Shown here piece by piece: positions 6,725-16,010 of a DNA stretch of 16,010 bases; the stretch's first letter is position 1; the number at the start of each line of letters is the position of its first letter. Under the pieces are notes generated by a model. That model did no database searches and had not been told where the DNA came from. It was given only the letters and a program-made list of their open reading frames with translations. A program made the translations under genes and the position numbers. This stretch comes from Microbacterium sp. (lineage in GTDB: Bacteria > Actinomycetota > Actinomycetes > Actinomycetales > Microbacteriaceae), in NCBI RefSeq assembly GCF_003248605.1, contig NZ_QFPF01000058.1, positions 1 to 16,010 of the forward strand, written 5' to 3'.

Positions 6725-8892
6725 GCGCGCAGACCACAACCGACGCCACCGCCCAGTACGACGACATCGACTTCGCGCCGCTCGGGGCCCTCGCAGACGA
6801 CGAGATCATCACCCACGCGCGCGTCCGGGACGTTCGGCTGCCGTCCGGGCGCGTCCTCGCCCTGATCACGCTCGACAACGGACGCGACCACACACGGCCC
6901 AATACGCTCGGGCCCGCGACGATGATCGCGCTCGGCGAGACGCTCGAGACGCTGAAGGCCCGCGCCGACGCCGGCGAGATCGAGGCCGTCGCGATCACCG
7001 GCAAGCAGTACATCCTGGCTGCGGGGGCGGACCTCTCCGACATCACCAAGGTCGGCTCCCGCGACAATGCCCGCCTGATCGCCCAGCTCGGTCACAAGGT
7101 GCTCGGAAGGCTCGGCGAGCTCGGTGTGCCCTCGTTCGCCTTCGTCAACGGCCTCGCCCTCGGCGGCGGACTCGAGATCGCCCTCAACTCGACCTACCGC
7201 ACCGTCGATGCCTCGGCGGCGGCCGTGGCCCTCCCCGAGGTCTTCCTCGGCATCATCCCCGGTTGGGGCGGCGCCTACCTGCTCCCCAACCTCATCGGCA
7301 TCGAGAACGCGCTCGAGGTGGTGATCTCCAACCCGCTGAAACAGAACCGGATGCTGCGCCCCCAGCAGGCCTTCGACCTCGGCATCATGGATGCCATCTT
7401 CCCGGCCGCAAGCTACCTGGAGGATTCTCTGCGCTGGGCCGACGGCGTGCTGGGCGGCCGGGTCACCGTCGAGCGCCCGCACACGCCGGGACGGATCGAG
7501 CGTTCCGTGAAGTGGCCTGTCGCGATCAAGATGGCGCGCGGGATGCTGGAGTCCAAGATCGGCACTATTCCCCGATCCCCCTACGTGGCGCTCGACCTGC
7601 TGGAGCGGGCCAAGTCCGGTACCAAGGCCGAGGGATTCGCCCGTGAGGACGAGGCGCTGGCCGACCTCGTCACCGGCGATCAGTTCGCCGCATCCATGTA
7701 CGCCTTCGACCTCGTGCAGAAGCGCGCGAAACGTCCCGTCGGAGCTCCCGACAAGGATCTGGCAAGGAAGGTCACGAAGGTCGGGATCATCGGCGCGGGA
7801 CTCATGGCGAGTCAGTTCGCGCTGCTCTTCGTGCGCAAACTGCAGGTGCCCGTGCTCATCACCGATCTCGATCAGGCGCGCGTCGACAAGGGTGTCTCCT
7901 ATATCCACGACGAGATCGGCAAGCTCGAGGCGAAGGGACGCCTGGATGCGGATGCCGCCAATCGTCTGCGCGCGCTCGTGACGGGCACGACCGACAAGGG
8001 CCTGTACGCGGATTGCGACTTCGTCATCGAGGCGGTCTTCGAAGATGTCGGAGTGAAGCAGTCCGTCTTCGGCGAGATCGAGAAGATCATCGCCGAAGAC
8101 GCGATCCTCGCCACGAACACCTCGTCGCTGTCGGTCGCGGAGATCGGTGCACGACTCGAGCACCCCGAACGACTCGTGGGGTTCCACTTCTTCAACCCCG
8201 TCGCGGTGATGCCGCTCATCGAGATCGTGCGCACCGACAAGACGGCCGACGCCGCGCTCTCGACCGCTTTCGTGGTCGCTCGCGGGCTCGGCAAGAACGC
8301 TGTGCTCACCGCGGACACCCCCGGCTTCGTCGTCAACCGGCTGCTCGCCATGGTGATGGGCGAGGCGGCCCGTGCCGTCTACGAAGGAACCCCGGTGGCG
8401 GAGGTGGAGCACGCGTTCGCACCGCTGGGTCTGCCCATGGGGCCGTTCCAGCTGATCGACCTGGTGGGGTGGAAGGTCGCCGCCCACGTGCAGGACACGA
8501 TGGTCCGCGCCTTCCCGGAGAGGTTCTACGCGAACGAGAACTTCCACGCGCTGGCGCAACTGCCCGAGGTCGTGCAGAAGGACAAGGGCGGCCGGGTGAC
8601 CGGGTTCACCAAGCCGGCCGAGAAGGTGCTCAAGGGCAGTGTCGGAAGCGATCCGGCGTCGGCCGAGACGATCCTTCGCCGCGTGCAGGACGGCCTCGCG
8701 CGGGAGATGCGCATCATGCTCGACGAGGGCGTCGTCCCGGCCGTCGAGGACATCGACCTCTGCCTGATCCTCGGCGCAGGCTGGCCCTTCATCGATGGTG
8801 GGGCATCGCCCTATCTCGACCGGGAGGGGGCGTCCCAGCGCGTGTTCGGCGACAGTTTCCACCACCCCGTCATCCGCGGCATCGGCGGCTGA
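6721..8892 (+). CDS. fadB: Bifunctional enoyl-CoA hydratase / 3-hydroxyacyl-CoA dehydrogenase, beta-oxidation alpha subunit
   Basis: The 723-residue protein performs the middle steps of beta-oxidation: hydration of trans-2-enoyl-CoA, then NAD-dependent oxidation of 3-hydroxyacyl-CoA. The crotonase domain (about 1-340) has the oxyanion stretch GKQYILAAGADLSDI, Glu152 in NGLALGGGLE and Glu173 in LPEVFLGIIPGWGG, corresponding to the two catalytic glutamates of E. coli FadB. The dehydrogenase domain has the Rossmann motif VGIIGAGLMASQ (354-365), the catalytic His489 in GFHFFNPVAVMPLIEI, and TPGFVVNRLL (533-542). The C-terminal dimerisation domain extends to the end (GAGWPFIDGGASPYLD). The GTG at 6721 overlaps the fadA stop, with GGAAGAAG just upstream. 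The gene ends against a hairpin before the convergent dxs. An acyl-CoA dehydrogenase, needed for the first step, is not in the window. Confidence 0.96.
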   Translation: MSAQTTTDATAQYDDIDFAPLGALADDEIITHARVRDVRLPSGRVLALITLDNGRDHTRPNTLGPATMIALGETLETLKARADAGEIEAVAITGKQYILAAGADLSDITKVGSRDNARLIAQLGHKVLGRLGELGVPSFAFVNGLALGGGLEIALNSTYRTVDASAAAVALPEVFLGIIPGWGGAYLLPNLIGIENALEVVISNPLKQNRMLRPQQAFDLGIMDAIFPAASYLEDSLRWADGVLGGRVTVERPHTPGRIERSVKWPVAIKMARGMLESKIGTIPRSPYVALDLLERAKSGTKAEGFAREDEALADLVTGDQFAASMYAFDLVQKRAKRPVGAPDKDLARKVTKVGIIGAGLMASQFALLFVRKLQVPVLITDLDQARVDKGVSYIHDEIGKLEAKGRLDADAANRLRALVTGTTDKGLYADCDFVIEAVFEDVGVKQSVFGEIEKIIAEDAILATNTSSLSVAEIGARLEHPERLVGFHFFNPVAVMPLIEIVRTDKTADAALSTAFVVARGLGKNAVLTADTPGFVVNRLLAMVMGEAARAVYEGTPVAEVEHAFAPLGLPMGPFQLIDLVGWKVAAHVQDTMVRAFPERFYANENFHALAQLPEVVQKDKGGRVTGFTKPAEKVLKGSVGSDPASAETILRRVQDGLAREMRIMLDEGVVPAVEDIDLCLILGAGWPFIDGGASPYLDREGASQRVFGDSFHHPVIRGIGG

Positions 8893-8911
8893 GCGCGCGG
8901 AGGCCGCGCGC
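8893..8911. terminator. Bidirectional hairpin between fadB and dxs
   Basis: Directly after the fadB stop, GCGCGCGG (8893-8900) and CCGCGCGC (8904-8911) form a perfect 8-bp all-GC stem with an AGG loop. The dxs stop (complement of 8915-8917) lies three bases beyond. The structure is the same on both strands, so it can serve both convergent transcripts. It has no T-run on either side, as is common in high-GC actinobacteria. Confidence 0.6.
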
Positions 8912-8914
8912 GGG

Positions 8915-10861
8915 TCAGTCCCCCGCGGCCTCCGACACGCGGGTCAGCCACGCGGGCTCCCCCGCGGTCGGCCTCGCGACGGGAACCCGCGTGCCGAGGA
9001 CCTGCGACACGACATCCTGGGCGATCTTCGCCGGAGTCAGTCCCGCGGCCTCGAGGATCTGATCGCGGGAGGCGTGGTCGATGAACTCGTCGGGCAGGCC
9101 CAGTTCGTCGACCGCCGTGTCGACACCGGCCTCGCGCAGCACCTGCCGGATCCTGGTGCCGATCCCCCCGACGCGGATGCCGTCCTCGATCGTGATCACC
9201 AGGCGATGGCGCGCGGCGAGGTCGACGATCGAGGGAGCCACGGGAACGACCCAGCGGGGATCGATGACCGTCGCACCGATGCCCTGTGCAGCAAGGCGGG
9301 TGGCGACATCCATGGCCGTGTGCGCCATCGGCCCGATCCCGATGATGAGCACATCTTCGGCGTCGGCGCGCGCGAGGACGTCGACGCCGTCGGCGAGTCG
9401 CTCGAGGGCGGGCAGAGACGCGCTGACCGTCGCCTTGGGGTATCGCACGACCGTCGGAGCGTCATCGACGGCGACCGCCTCGCGCAGTTCCTCGCGCAGG
9501 CGCGGCTCGTCACGCGGTGCGGCGATGCGGATCTGCGGAACGAGCTGCAGCATCGCGAGATCCCAGATGCCGTGGTGACTGGGCCCATCCGGTCCCGTGA
9601 CACCGGCGCGGTCGAGCACGAACGTCACACCCGCACGATGGAGTCCGACATCCATCATCACCTGATCGAAGGCCCGATTCATGAACGTCGCGTAGATGGC
9701 CACGACGGGATGCAGCCCGCCGTACGCGAGCCCCGCAGCCGAGGCGGCGGCGTGCTGCTCGGCGATGCCCACGTCGTAGACGCGGTCGGGAAAGCGCTCG
9801 GCGAAGCGCTGCAGCCCCGTGGGTCGCAGCATGGCGGCCGTCATCGCGATGATGTCTTCGCGCTCCGCCCCGATCGCCACGAGCTCATCGGCGAACACGT
9901 CCGTCCACGAGGTCGCCGCGCCGCCGAGCGTCTCACCCGTCACCGGGTCGATCCGACCCACCGCGTGGAACTGGTCGGCTTCGTCGTTGCGGGCGGGCAG
10001 GTAGCCACGACCCTTCTCGGTGATCATGTGCACGATCACGGGCGCGCCGTACTCCTTGGCGAGCTCGAGGGTCTCGAGGACGGTAGGCAGGTCGTGTCCG
10101 TCGATCGGGCCGAGGTACTTGATGTCGAGGTTGGAGTAGAGCGCGGCGTTGTTGGTGAACCGTGAGAGGAACCCGTGGGTTCCGCCTCGCACCCCGCGGT
10201 AGACGGCGCGGGCGGCGGGCCCGAGGCGGTGGAAGAACGTGTCGCTGCTGCGGTGCAGCGTGCGGTACGCATCGGTCGTGCGCACGCGGTTGAGGTGGCG
10301 GGCGATACCGCCGATCGTCGGGGCGTAGGAGCGACCGTTGTCGTTGACGACGATCACGAGATTGCGATCGTTGTCGTCGCTGATGTTGTTCAGCGCCTCC
10401 CACGTCATACCGCCCGTGAGCGCGCCGTCGCCGACGACGGCAACCACGTGCCGATCGCGCCGGCCGGTGCGGGTGAGGGCACGTGAGACGCCGTCGGCCC
10501 AGCTGATGGAGCTGGACGCGTGCGAGGATTCCACCACGTCGTGCTCGCTCTCGGAGCGCTGCGGGTAGCCTGCGAGACCGCCGCGGGAGCGCAGCCCCGA
10601 GAAGTCCTGACGACCCGTGAGCAGCTTGTGCACGTACGACTGGTGGCCGGTGTCGAAGATGATCGGGTCATCCGGCGAACGGAAGACACGGTGCAGCGCG
10701 ATGGTGAGCTCGACGACACCCAGATTGGGGCCCAGGTGGCCGCCGGTACGTGAGACGTTGTCGACGAGGAACTCGCGGATCTCGGCGGCCAGCTCATCGA
10801 GCTGTTCGACGCTCAGGGCATCGAGGTCGCGCGGCCCCGAGATGGACGACAGCAACGGCAT
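8915..10861 (-). CDS. dxs: 1-deoxy-D-xylulose-5-phosphate synthase
   Basis: The 648-residue enzyme condenses pyruvate and glyceraldehyde 3-phosphate, with thiamine diphosphate, into 1-deoxy-D-xylulose 5-phosphate, the entry point of the MEP isoprenoid pathway and a precursor for thiamine and pyridoxal phosphate in some bacteria. Diagnostic features are GGHLGPNLGVVELTIALH (41-58), FDTGHQSYVHKLLTGR (69-84), the thiamine diphosphate motif GDGALTGGMTWEALNN (144-159), YLGPIDGHD (249-257) and the catalytic Glu368 in GIAEQHA. The length fits the family. The ATG (complement of 10859-10861) is preceded by GGGAGGAG about 5 bases upstream, which decides it against longer frames. It is convergent with fadB and downstream of acnA, from which it is separated by terminator-like hairpins. 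A TAGACT -10-like hexamer (complement of 10909-10914) suggests its own promoter. Confidence 0.98.
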   Translation of the reverse strand: MPLLSSISGPRDLDALSVEQLDELAAEIREFLVDNVSRTGGHLGPNLGVVELTIALHRVFRSPDDPIIFDTGHQSYVHKLLTGRQDFSGLRSRGGLAGYPQRSESEHDVVESSHASSSISWADGVSRALTRTGRRDRHVVAVVGDGALTGGMTWEALNNISDDNDRNLVIVVNDNGRSYAPTIGGIARHLNRVRTTDAYRTLHRSSDTFFHRLGPAARAVYRGVRGGTHGFLSRFTNNAALYSNLDIKYLGPIDGHDLPTVLETLELAKEYGAPVIVHMITEKGRGYLPARNDEADQFHAVGRIDPVTGETLGGAATSWTDVFADELVAIGAEREDIIAMTAAMLRPTGLQRFAERFPDRVYDVGIAEQHAAASAAGLAYGGLHPVVAIYATFMNRAFDQVMMDVGLHRAGVTFVLDRAGVTGPDGPSHHGIWDLAMLQLVPQIRIAAPRDEPRLREELREAVAVDDAPTVVRYPKATVSASLPALERLADGVDVLARADAEDVLIIGIGPMAHTAMDVATRLAAQGIGATVIDPRWVVPVAPSIVDLAARHRLVITIEDGIRVGGIGTRIRQVLREAGVDTAVDELGLPDEFIDHASRDQILEAAGLTPAKIAQDVVSQVLGTRVPVARPTAGEPAWLTRVSEAAGD

Positions 10862-10908
10862 TGCGCTCCTCCCCCGCCCGATGTGACGTCCGCACCGGGC
10901 ATCGACCC

Positions 10909-10914
10909 AGTCTA
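10909..10914 (-). promoter_or_regulatory. Candidate -10 element of dxs
   Basis: TAGACT on the - strand fits the actinobacterial TANNNT -10 pattern. It would start transcription about 40 bases before the dxs ATG, leaving room for the GGGAGGAG ribosome-binding site. It lies downstream of two terminator-like hairpins after acnA, where a dxs promoter would be expected. I see no clear -35. Confidence 0.35.
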
Positions 10915-10928
10915 CGGGCCCTGCCGGG

Positions 10929-10947
10929 CGCCGCTCCGCGAGCGGCG
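10929..10947 (-). terminator. Second hairpin downstream of acnA
   Basis: CGCCGCTC (10929-10936) and GAGCGGCG (10940-10947) form a perfect 8-bp stem with a CGC loop, about 80 bases after the acnA stop. It has no T-run. With the stronger hairpin at 10983-11018 it probably insulates dxs from acnA transcription. Confidence 0.45.
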
Positions 10948-10982
10948 GGCGTGGCGGCTCCCGTGCCCCGGACGCGACCCAG

Positions 10983-11018
10983 CCGCAGAAGCCCGCCGAT
11001 GATCGCGGGCCCCTGCGG
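10983..11018 (-). terminator. Main terminator-like hairpin of acnA
   Basis: Nine bases after the acnA stop there is a long two-part stem: CCGCAG (10983-10988) with CTGCGG (11013-11018), a 2x2 internal AA/CC mismatch, then GCCCGC (10991-10996) with GCGGGC (11005-11010), closing an 8-base loop. No clear T-run follows on the - strand. The position and GC-rich stems fit an actinobacterial terminator. Confidence 0.6.
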
Positions 11019-11027
11019 CGTCGCGTG

Positions 11028-13865
<2,838 letters not shown>

Positions 13866-13939
13866 GATGCCGTCTCCTTCAGGTAGCTGCGACCTCTCGC
13901 CGGCCTCCATCTTCGCGGCCGGGCCGGAAGCGCGGCTAG

Positions 13940-13958
13940 CAAGGTGAGCCTTACCAGT
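13940..13958 (-). promoter_or_regulatory. Candidate DtxR/IdeR iron box in the acnA leader
   Basis: On the - strand the 19 bases contain GGTAAGGCTCACCTT. They match 14 of 19 positions of the actinobacterial DtxR/IdeR consensus TWAGGTWAGSCTWACCTWA, including the central block. The site lies 75-93 bases before the acnA GTG. DtxR and IdeR with ferrous iron normally repress. Placement within the probable leader or promoter would link aconitase, an Fe-S enzyme, to iron supply. The match is by eye, without a scored matrix. Confidence 0.5.
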
Positions 13959-13991
13959 CTGCGCCCTCGACGGCGTGCGAGGAAAGGCCGA

Positions 13992-14015
13992 ATTTATCTT
14001 GATATCAAGATAAAT
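13992..14015. promoter_or_regulatory. Perfect 24-bp AT-rich palindrome upstream of acnA (candidate operator)
   Basis: ATTTATCTTGAT (13992-14003) is followed directly by its exact reverse complement (14004-14015). The centre is TATCTTGATATCAAGATA, a form typical of dimeric winged-helix (MarR-like) or TetR-like repressor operators. It is the most AT-rich stretch in a very GC-rich window. It lies 3 bases beyond the DUF3159 stop and 127-150 bases before the acnA start. On the - strand a TAAATT hexamer (13996 down to 13991) overlaps its right arm and could be a -10, so a bound regulator could block polymerase. It is less likely to be a terminator: there is no spacer for a loop and the stem is AT-rich. 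Confidence 0.65.
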
Positions 14016-14018
14016 GTA

Positions 14019-14744
14019 TCACTCCGCCCGCGGCCGGTACACCGCGCGCACCGCGAGCCACGTCACCGCCAACAGGGGCGCGAAGAGCGGCACGCCCATG
14101 ATGAGCTTGAGCGTTCCGAGGGCGGTCACATCCCCCGCGAAGTAGAGCGGAAGCTGCACCGCGAGCCGCGCGGCGAAGAGAGCAGCCCACGCGATCGCGA
14201 GCCAGAAGAACACGCGGCGCTTGCGGGCATCTGAGCGCCACGCGGTGCCCTCCCCCATGAGGAAGCCCGCGGCCAGTCCGATCAGCGACCATCCGACCAG
14301 CGCCGACACGAGAAGCGCGGTGCCGTAGAGACCGTTGGTGAAAAAGCCCCAGATGAAGTTGTCCTCGGCCCGGCCGGTCCACAGCGCCAGGAGCGCCGCG
14401 GCACCCGTGGCCACCAGCCCGCCGACTGCGGCCGAGGCGGGAGAGCGGGCGATCAGACGCAGGACGGTGAAGACGACCGCCAGCCCGACGGAAACAGCGA
14501 GGGCGAGGGGCAGGTTCTGCCAGATCGTGTAGGCGACGAGGAAGGTGAGGCTCGGCAGGACGGATTCGAGGATGCCTCGCCAACCGCCCATGGCACGCCA
14601 GACGACGTGCCCGGTGGTGCTGCCGTCATCGGGGTCCAGTCCCGCGCGCCGTGCCGCCCCCGCAAGCGCTCCGCCGAGCACCTCGGATGCGGGCGGCGGG
14701 GTCAGGGGGTCCTTTCCGTCCTCGGGCGCACGGGACTCGTTCAC
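14019..14744 (-). CDS. DUF3159 integral membrane protein
   Basis: The 241-residue protein matches the actinobacterial DUF3159 family: a polar N-terminus of about 50 residues, then about six membrane segments (roughly 60-74, 79-98, 104-122, 139-163, 178-202 and 210-233). Conserved-looking stretches are GGWRGILESVLPSLTF (53-68), GRAEDNFIWGFFTNGLYG (124-141) and LIMGVPLFAPLLAVTWL (214-230). The function is unknown. The GTG start (complement of 14742-14744) overlaps the DUF3710 stop as GTGA, so it is co-translated with the DUF3710 and dut genes. In M. tuberculosis the related genes Rv2693c, Rv2696c and Rv2697c lie in the same neighbourhood, with an OB-fold protein between them that is missing here. 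Its stop is 3 bases from the palindrome in front of acnA. Confidence 0.88.
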   Translation of the reverse strand: MNESRAPEDGKDPLTPPPASEVLGGALAGAARRAGLDPDDGSTTGHVVWRAMGGWRGILESVLPSLTFLVAYTIWQNLPLALAVSVGLAVVFTVLRLIARSPASAAVGGLVATGAAALLALWTGRAEDNFIWGFFTNGLYGTALLVSALVGWSLIGLAAGFLMGEGTAWRSDARKRRVFFWLAIAWAALFAARLAVQLPLYFAGDVTALGTLKLIMGVPLFAPLLAVTWLAVRAVYRPRAE

Positions 14745-15346
14745 GCAGCCCCCGGGGCCGTCGGCATCTTCAGCGGGATGAATTCACGCGGGGGCATGGG
14801 CGTCCCGCCGCGTACCACGACGATGGAGCGGAAGAGATCCTCCACCTGCGCTGCCGCCTCGAGGTCGGACGCCGCTGCACCGCCGATGACGCCCCGCAGG
14901 AACCACCGCGGTCCGTCGACGCCCACGAAGCGGGCCAGGCGCTTGCCGGAGTCGCCGGCCGCGCCCGCCATCACGGGCACCTCGGCGAGCAGCTCCGGAC
15001 CCAGCGGGCCTTCGCGCTCCTCCACGCGCCCGCCCTGCTGGCGTACCTGCTCGCGGATCTGGGCACGCGTCTCGTGCCATAGTCCGCTCGACCGGGGCGC
15101 CGCGAAGGGCTGCACCTGAAGGGTGGAGTCGGCATAGTCGAGCCCCACGGCGACGATGCGCTGCGACTGTTCCTCGATCTCGAGGCGGAGGTTGAGTCCC
15201 TCTCGCGGAAGCACCTTGATGCCGCCCAGGTCGATGTAGGGCCGCACCGCGTTGGCTTCGGCCTCGTCGAAGGGTCCGGCCGTGGCGCGATCCAGGGGCG
15301 CCGACTTCGCCGTCGGGTCCTCTGCCGCCGTCTGCGCGTCGCTCAC
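14741..15346 (-). CDS. DUF3710 family protein
   Basis: The 201-residue protein is recognised as DUF3710, a soluble actinobacterial family of unknown function. It has an acidic, low-complexity N-terminus (about 1-30, SAPLDRATAGPFDEAEANAV), then RPYIDLGGIKVLPREGLNLRLEIEEQSQRIVAVGL (about 35-69), LQVQPFAAPRSSGLWHETRAQI, and a C-terminal part with DGPRWFLRGVIGGAA and EDLFRSIVVVRGGTPMPPREFIPLKMP. No catalytic motif or membrane segment is visible. The GTG start (complement of 15344-15346) overlaps the dut stop as GTGA, and its own stop overlaps the DUF3159 start in the same way. Constant linkage to dut suggests, but does not show, a role near nucleotide metabolism. Confidence 0.88.
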   Translation of the reverse strand: MSDAQTAAEDPTAKSAPLDRATAGPFDEAEANAVRPYIDLGGIKVLPREGLNLRLEIEEQSQRIVAVGLDYADSTLQVQPFAAPRSSGLWHETRAQIREQVRQQGGRVEEREGPLGPELLAEVPVMAGAAGDSGKRLARFVGVDGPRWFLRGVIGGAAASDLEAAAQVEDLFRSIVVVRGGTPMPPREFIPLKMPTAPGAA

Positions 15347-15804
15347 GCGGACACCTCCGCCGCCGCGAGGGGCCGCACACCGGTGGATCCGAAGCCGCCC
15401 GTCCCACGCGCGCTCTCGCGCAACTCCCTCACGGGCACGAATCGGGCGCGGGTCACCGGCATGACGATGAGCTGGGCGATCCGATCTCCCGCCGTGATCT
15501 CGAACGCGGCATCGGAGTCCGTGTTCAGCAGCGTCACCTTGATCTCCCCTCGATAGCCGGCATCCACCGTGCCCGGCGAGTTCACGATCGTGATGCCGTG
15601 CCGGGTGGCCAGGCCGCTGCGGGGTACCACGAACGCGGCGTATCCGTCGGGGAGTGCGATGGAGACGCCCGTGCCCACCAGCGCGCGCTGTCCGGGCTCG
15701 AGCCGCAGGGACTCGGCCGCGACCAGATCGGCGCCGGCGTCACCGGGGTGGGCGTAGGCGGGAGGTTCGGGAGCGATAATGGGAACGTCCACGGAATCGG
15801 TCAC
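15343..15804 (-). CDS. dut: Deoxyuridine 5'-triphosphate nucleotidohydrolase (dUTPase)
   Basis: The 153-residue enzyme hydrolyses dUTP to dUMP and pyrophosphate, keeping uracil out of DNA and feeding dTMP synthesis. All five motifs of the trimeric family are visible: PGDAGADL (20-27), PRSGLA (61-66), GTVDAGYRGEIKVTLLN (78-94, catalytic Asp81 with the uracil-gating Tyr84), GDRIAQLIV (106-114) and RGTGGFGST (133-141, the flexible C-terminal arm). The GTG start (complement of 15802-15804) lacks a ribosome-binding site, but a TACCCT -10 ends 6 bases before it, so the message is probably leaderless. An ATG four bases upstream is out of frame. It heads an operon with DUF3710 and DUF3159. Confidence 0.97.
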   Translation of the reverse strand: MTDSVDVPIIAPEPPAYAHPGDAGADLVAAESLRLEPGQRALVGTGVSIALPDGYAAFVVPRSGLATRHGITIVNSPGTVDAGYRGEIKVTLLNTDSDAAFEITAGDRIAQLIVMPVTRARFVPVRELRESARGTGGFGSTGVRPLAAAEVSA

Positions 15805-15810
15805 TCATCG

Positions 15811-15816
15811 AGGGTA
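15811..15816 (-). promoter_or_regulatory. Candidate -10 element for leaderless dut
   Basis: TACCCT on the - strand fits the TANNNT -10 pattern. It ends exactly 6 bases before the dut GTG, the spacing expected when the first transcribed base is the first base of the start codon. No ribosome-binding site is present. I see no good -35. Confidence 0.45.
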
Positions 15817-16010
15817 ATGCAGAAGCCAACAGCCGCCTATCGCGAGAGACTGACCCCGTCACTGTGGGTGCTCGTCTCGGCCGCCGCCGTTGCACCGATG
15901 GCATCCCTCGTGCTCGTACCCCTCGATCCCACGCTTGCGCTGGCGACGGGACTGGCCGTGGCTGTCGCCGTGATCGGCGTCCTGGTGGCTCTCTCCCCCG
16001 TCGTGGAGGT
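15817..16010 (+). CDS. DUF3093 membrane protein, N-terminal part (cut by the right edge)
   Basis: The frame opens at ATG 15817 and is still open at the window end, giving about 64 residues beginning MQKPTAAYRERLTPSLWVLV. The YRERLTPSLWVL opening followed by two membrane segments (about 16-36 and 40-60), then SPVVEV, is characteristic of DUF3093, a small actinobacterial membrane protein of unknown function. Its position, divergent from dut with only 12 bases between the starts, is the same as that of Rv2698 next to dut in M. tuberculosis. GAGGG (15810-15814) is very close to the start, so the ribosome-binding site is poor. A GATAAT hexamer at 15775-15780, inside dut, could be its -10. Confidence 0.8.
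   Translation, partial: MQKPTAAYRERLTPSLWVLVSAAAVAPMASLVLVPLDPTLALATGLAVAVAVIGVLVALSPVVE

Noticed and set aside
6700..8865. A 721-codon open frame on the - strand, antisense to fadB
   Set aside because: FadB is fully supported by catalytic motifs on the + strand. The antisense product is a low-complexity His/Arg/Asp-rich shadow frame.

Overview
The window is about 16 kb of very GC-rich DNA from an actinobacterium, most probably Microbacteriaceae and close to Microbacterium. This rests on the GC content, the many GTG starts, the GTGA stop/start overlaps, and a set of actinobacterial families (DUF3000, DUF3093, DUF3159, DUF3710, a CysA2-type rhodanese, an Rv2671-like reductase) in a familiar order. 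I see no insertion sequence, phage gene, CRISPR array, tRNA or rRNA. It reads as conserved core chromosome, and I did not find a clearly new multi-gene system.

Layout. At 1-98 (-) is the start of a probable ZapE/AFG1-like ATPase, running off the left edge. Divergent from it is a tight (+) operon: rhodanese (247-1149), SufE (1181-1621) and a RibD-C/DHFR-like reductase (1618-2352). This operon runs tail-to-tail into a membrane-anchored alpha/beta hydrolase (2321-3538, -). The hydrolase is divergent from DUF3000 (3564-4160, +) across a very short shared promoter. A 3'-5' exonuclease of the RNase D/HRDC type (4249-5445, +) follows. Next are the beta-oxidation pair fadA (5519-6724) and fadB (6721-8892). 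A strong hairpin separates fadB from the convergent dxs (8915-10861, -). Upstream of dxs on the same strand are acnA (11028-13865), then the chain dut (15343-15804), DUF3710 (14741-15346) and DUF3159 (14019-14744), transcribed leftward with 4-base overlaps. A DUF3093 membrane protein (15817 to the edge, +) diverges from dut.

Function. The left operon handles sulfur (thiosulfate sulfurtransferase plus the SufE acceptor used in Fe-S assembly) and carries a pteridine/pyrimidine-type reductase. FadA and FadB supply the four chemical activities of the core beta-oxidation cycle after acyl-CoA oxidation. Dxs makes the first committed precursor of MEP-pathway isoprenoids. AcnA is the TCA-cycle aconitase. 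Dut removes dUTP and shares a transcript with two uncharacterised actinobacterial proteins.

The most interesting non-coding DNA is the acnA leader. It holds a perfect 24-bp AT-rich palindrome (13992-14015) and, about 35 bp further toward the gene, a good match to a DtxR/IdeR iron box (13940-13958). This suggests that aconitase is under two separate transcriptional controls, one of them iron. A second point of interest is the hydrolase/DUF3000 gap, where two opposing -10 hexamers appear to share the same TA step and both transcripts would be leaderless or nearly so.
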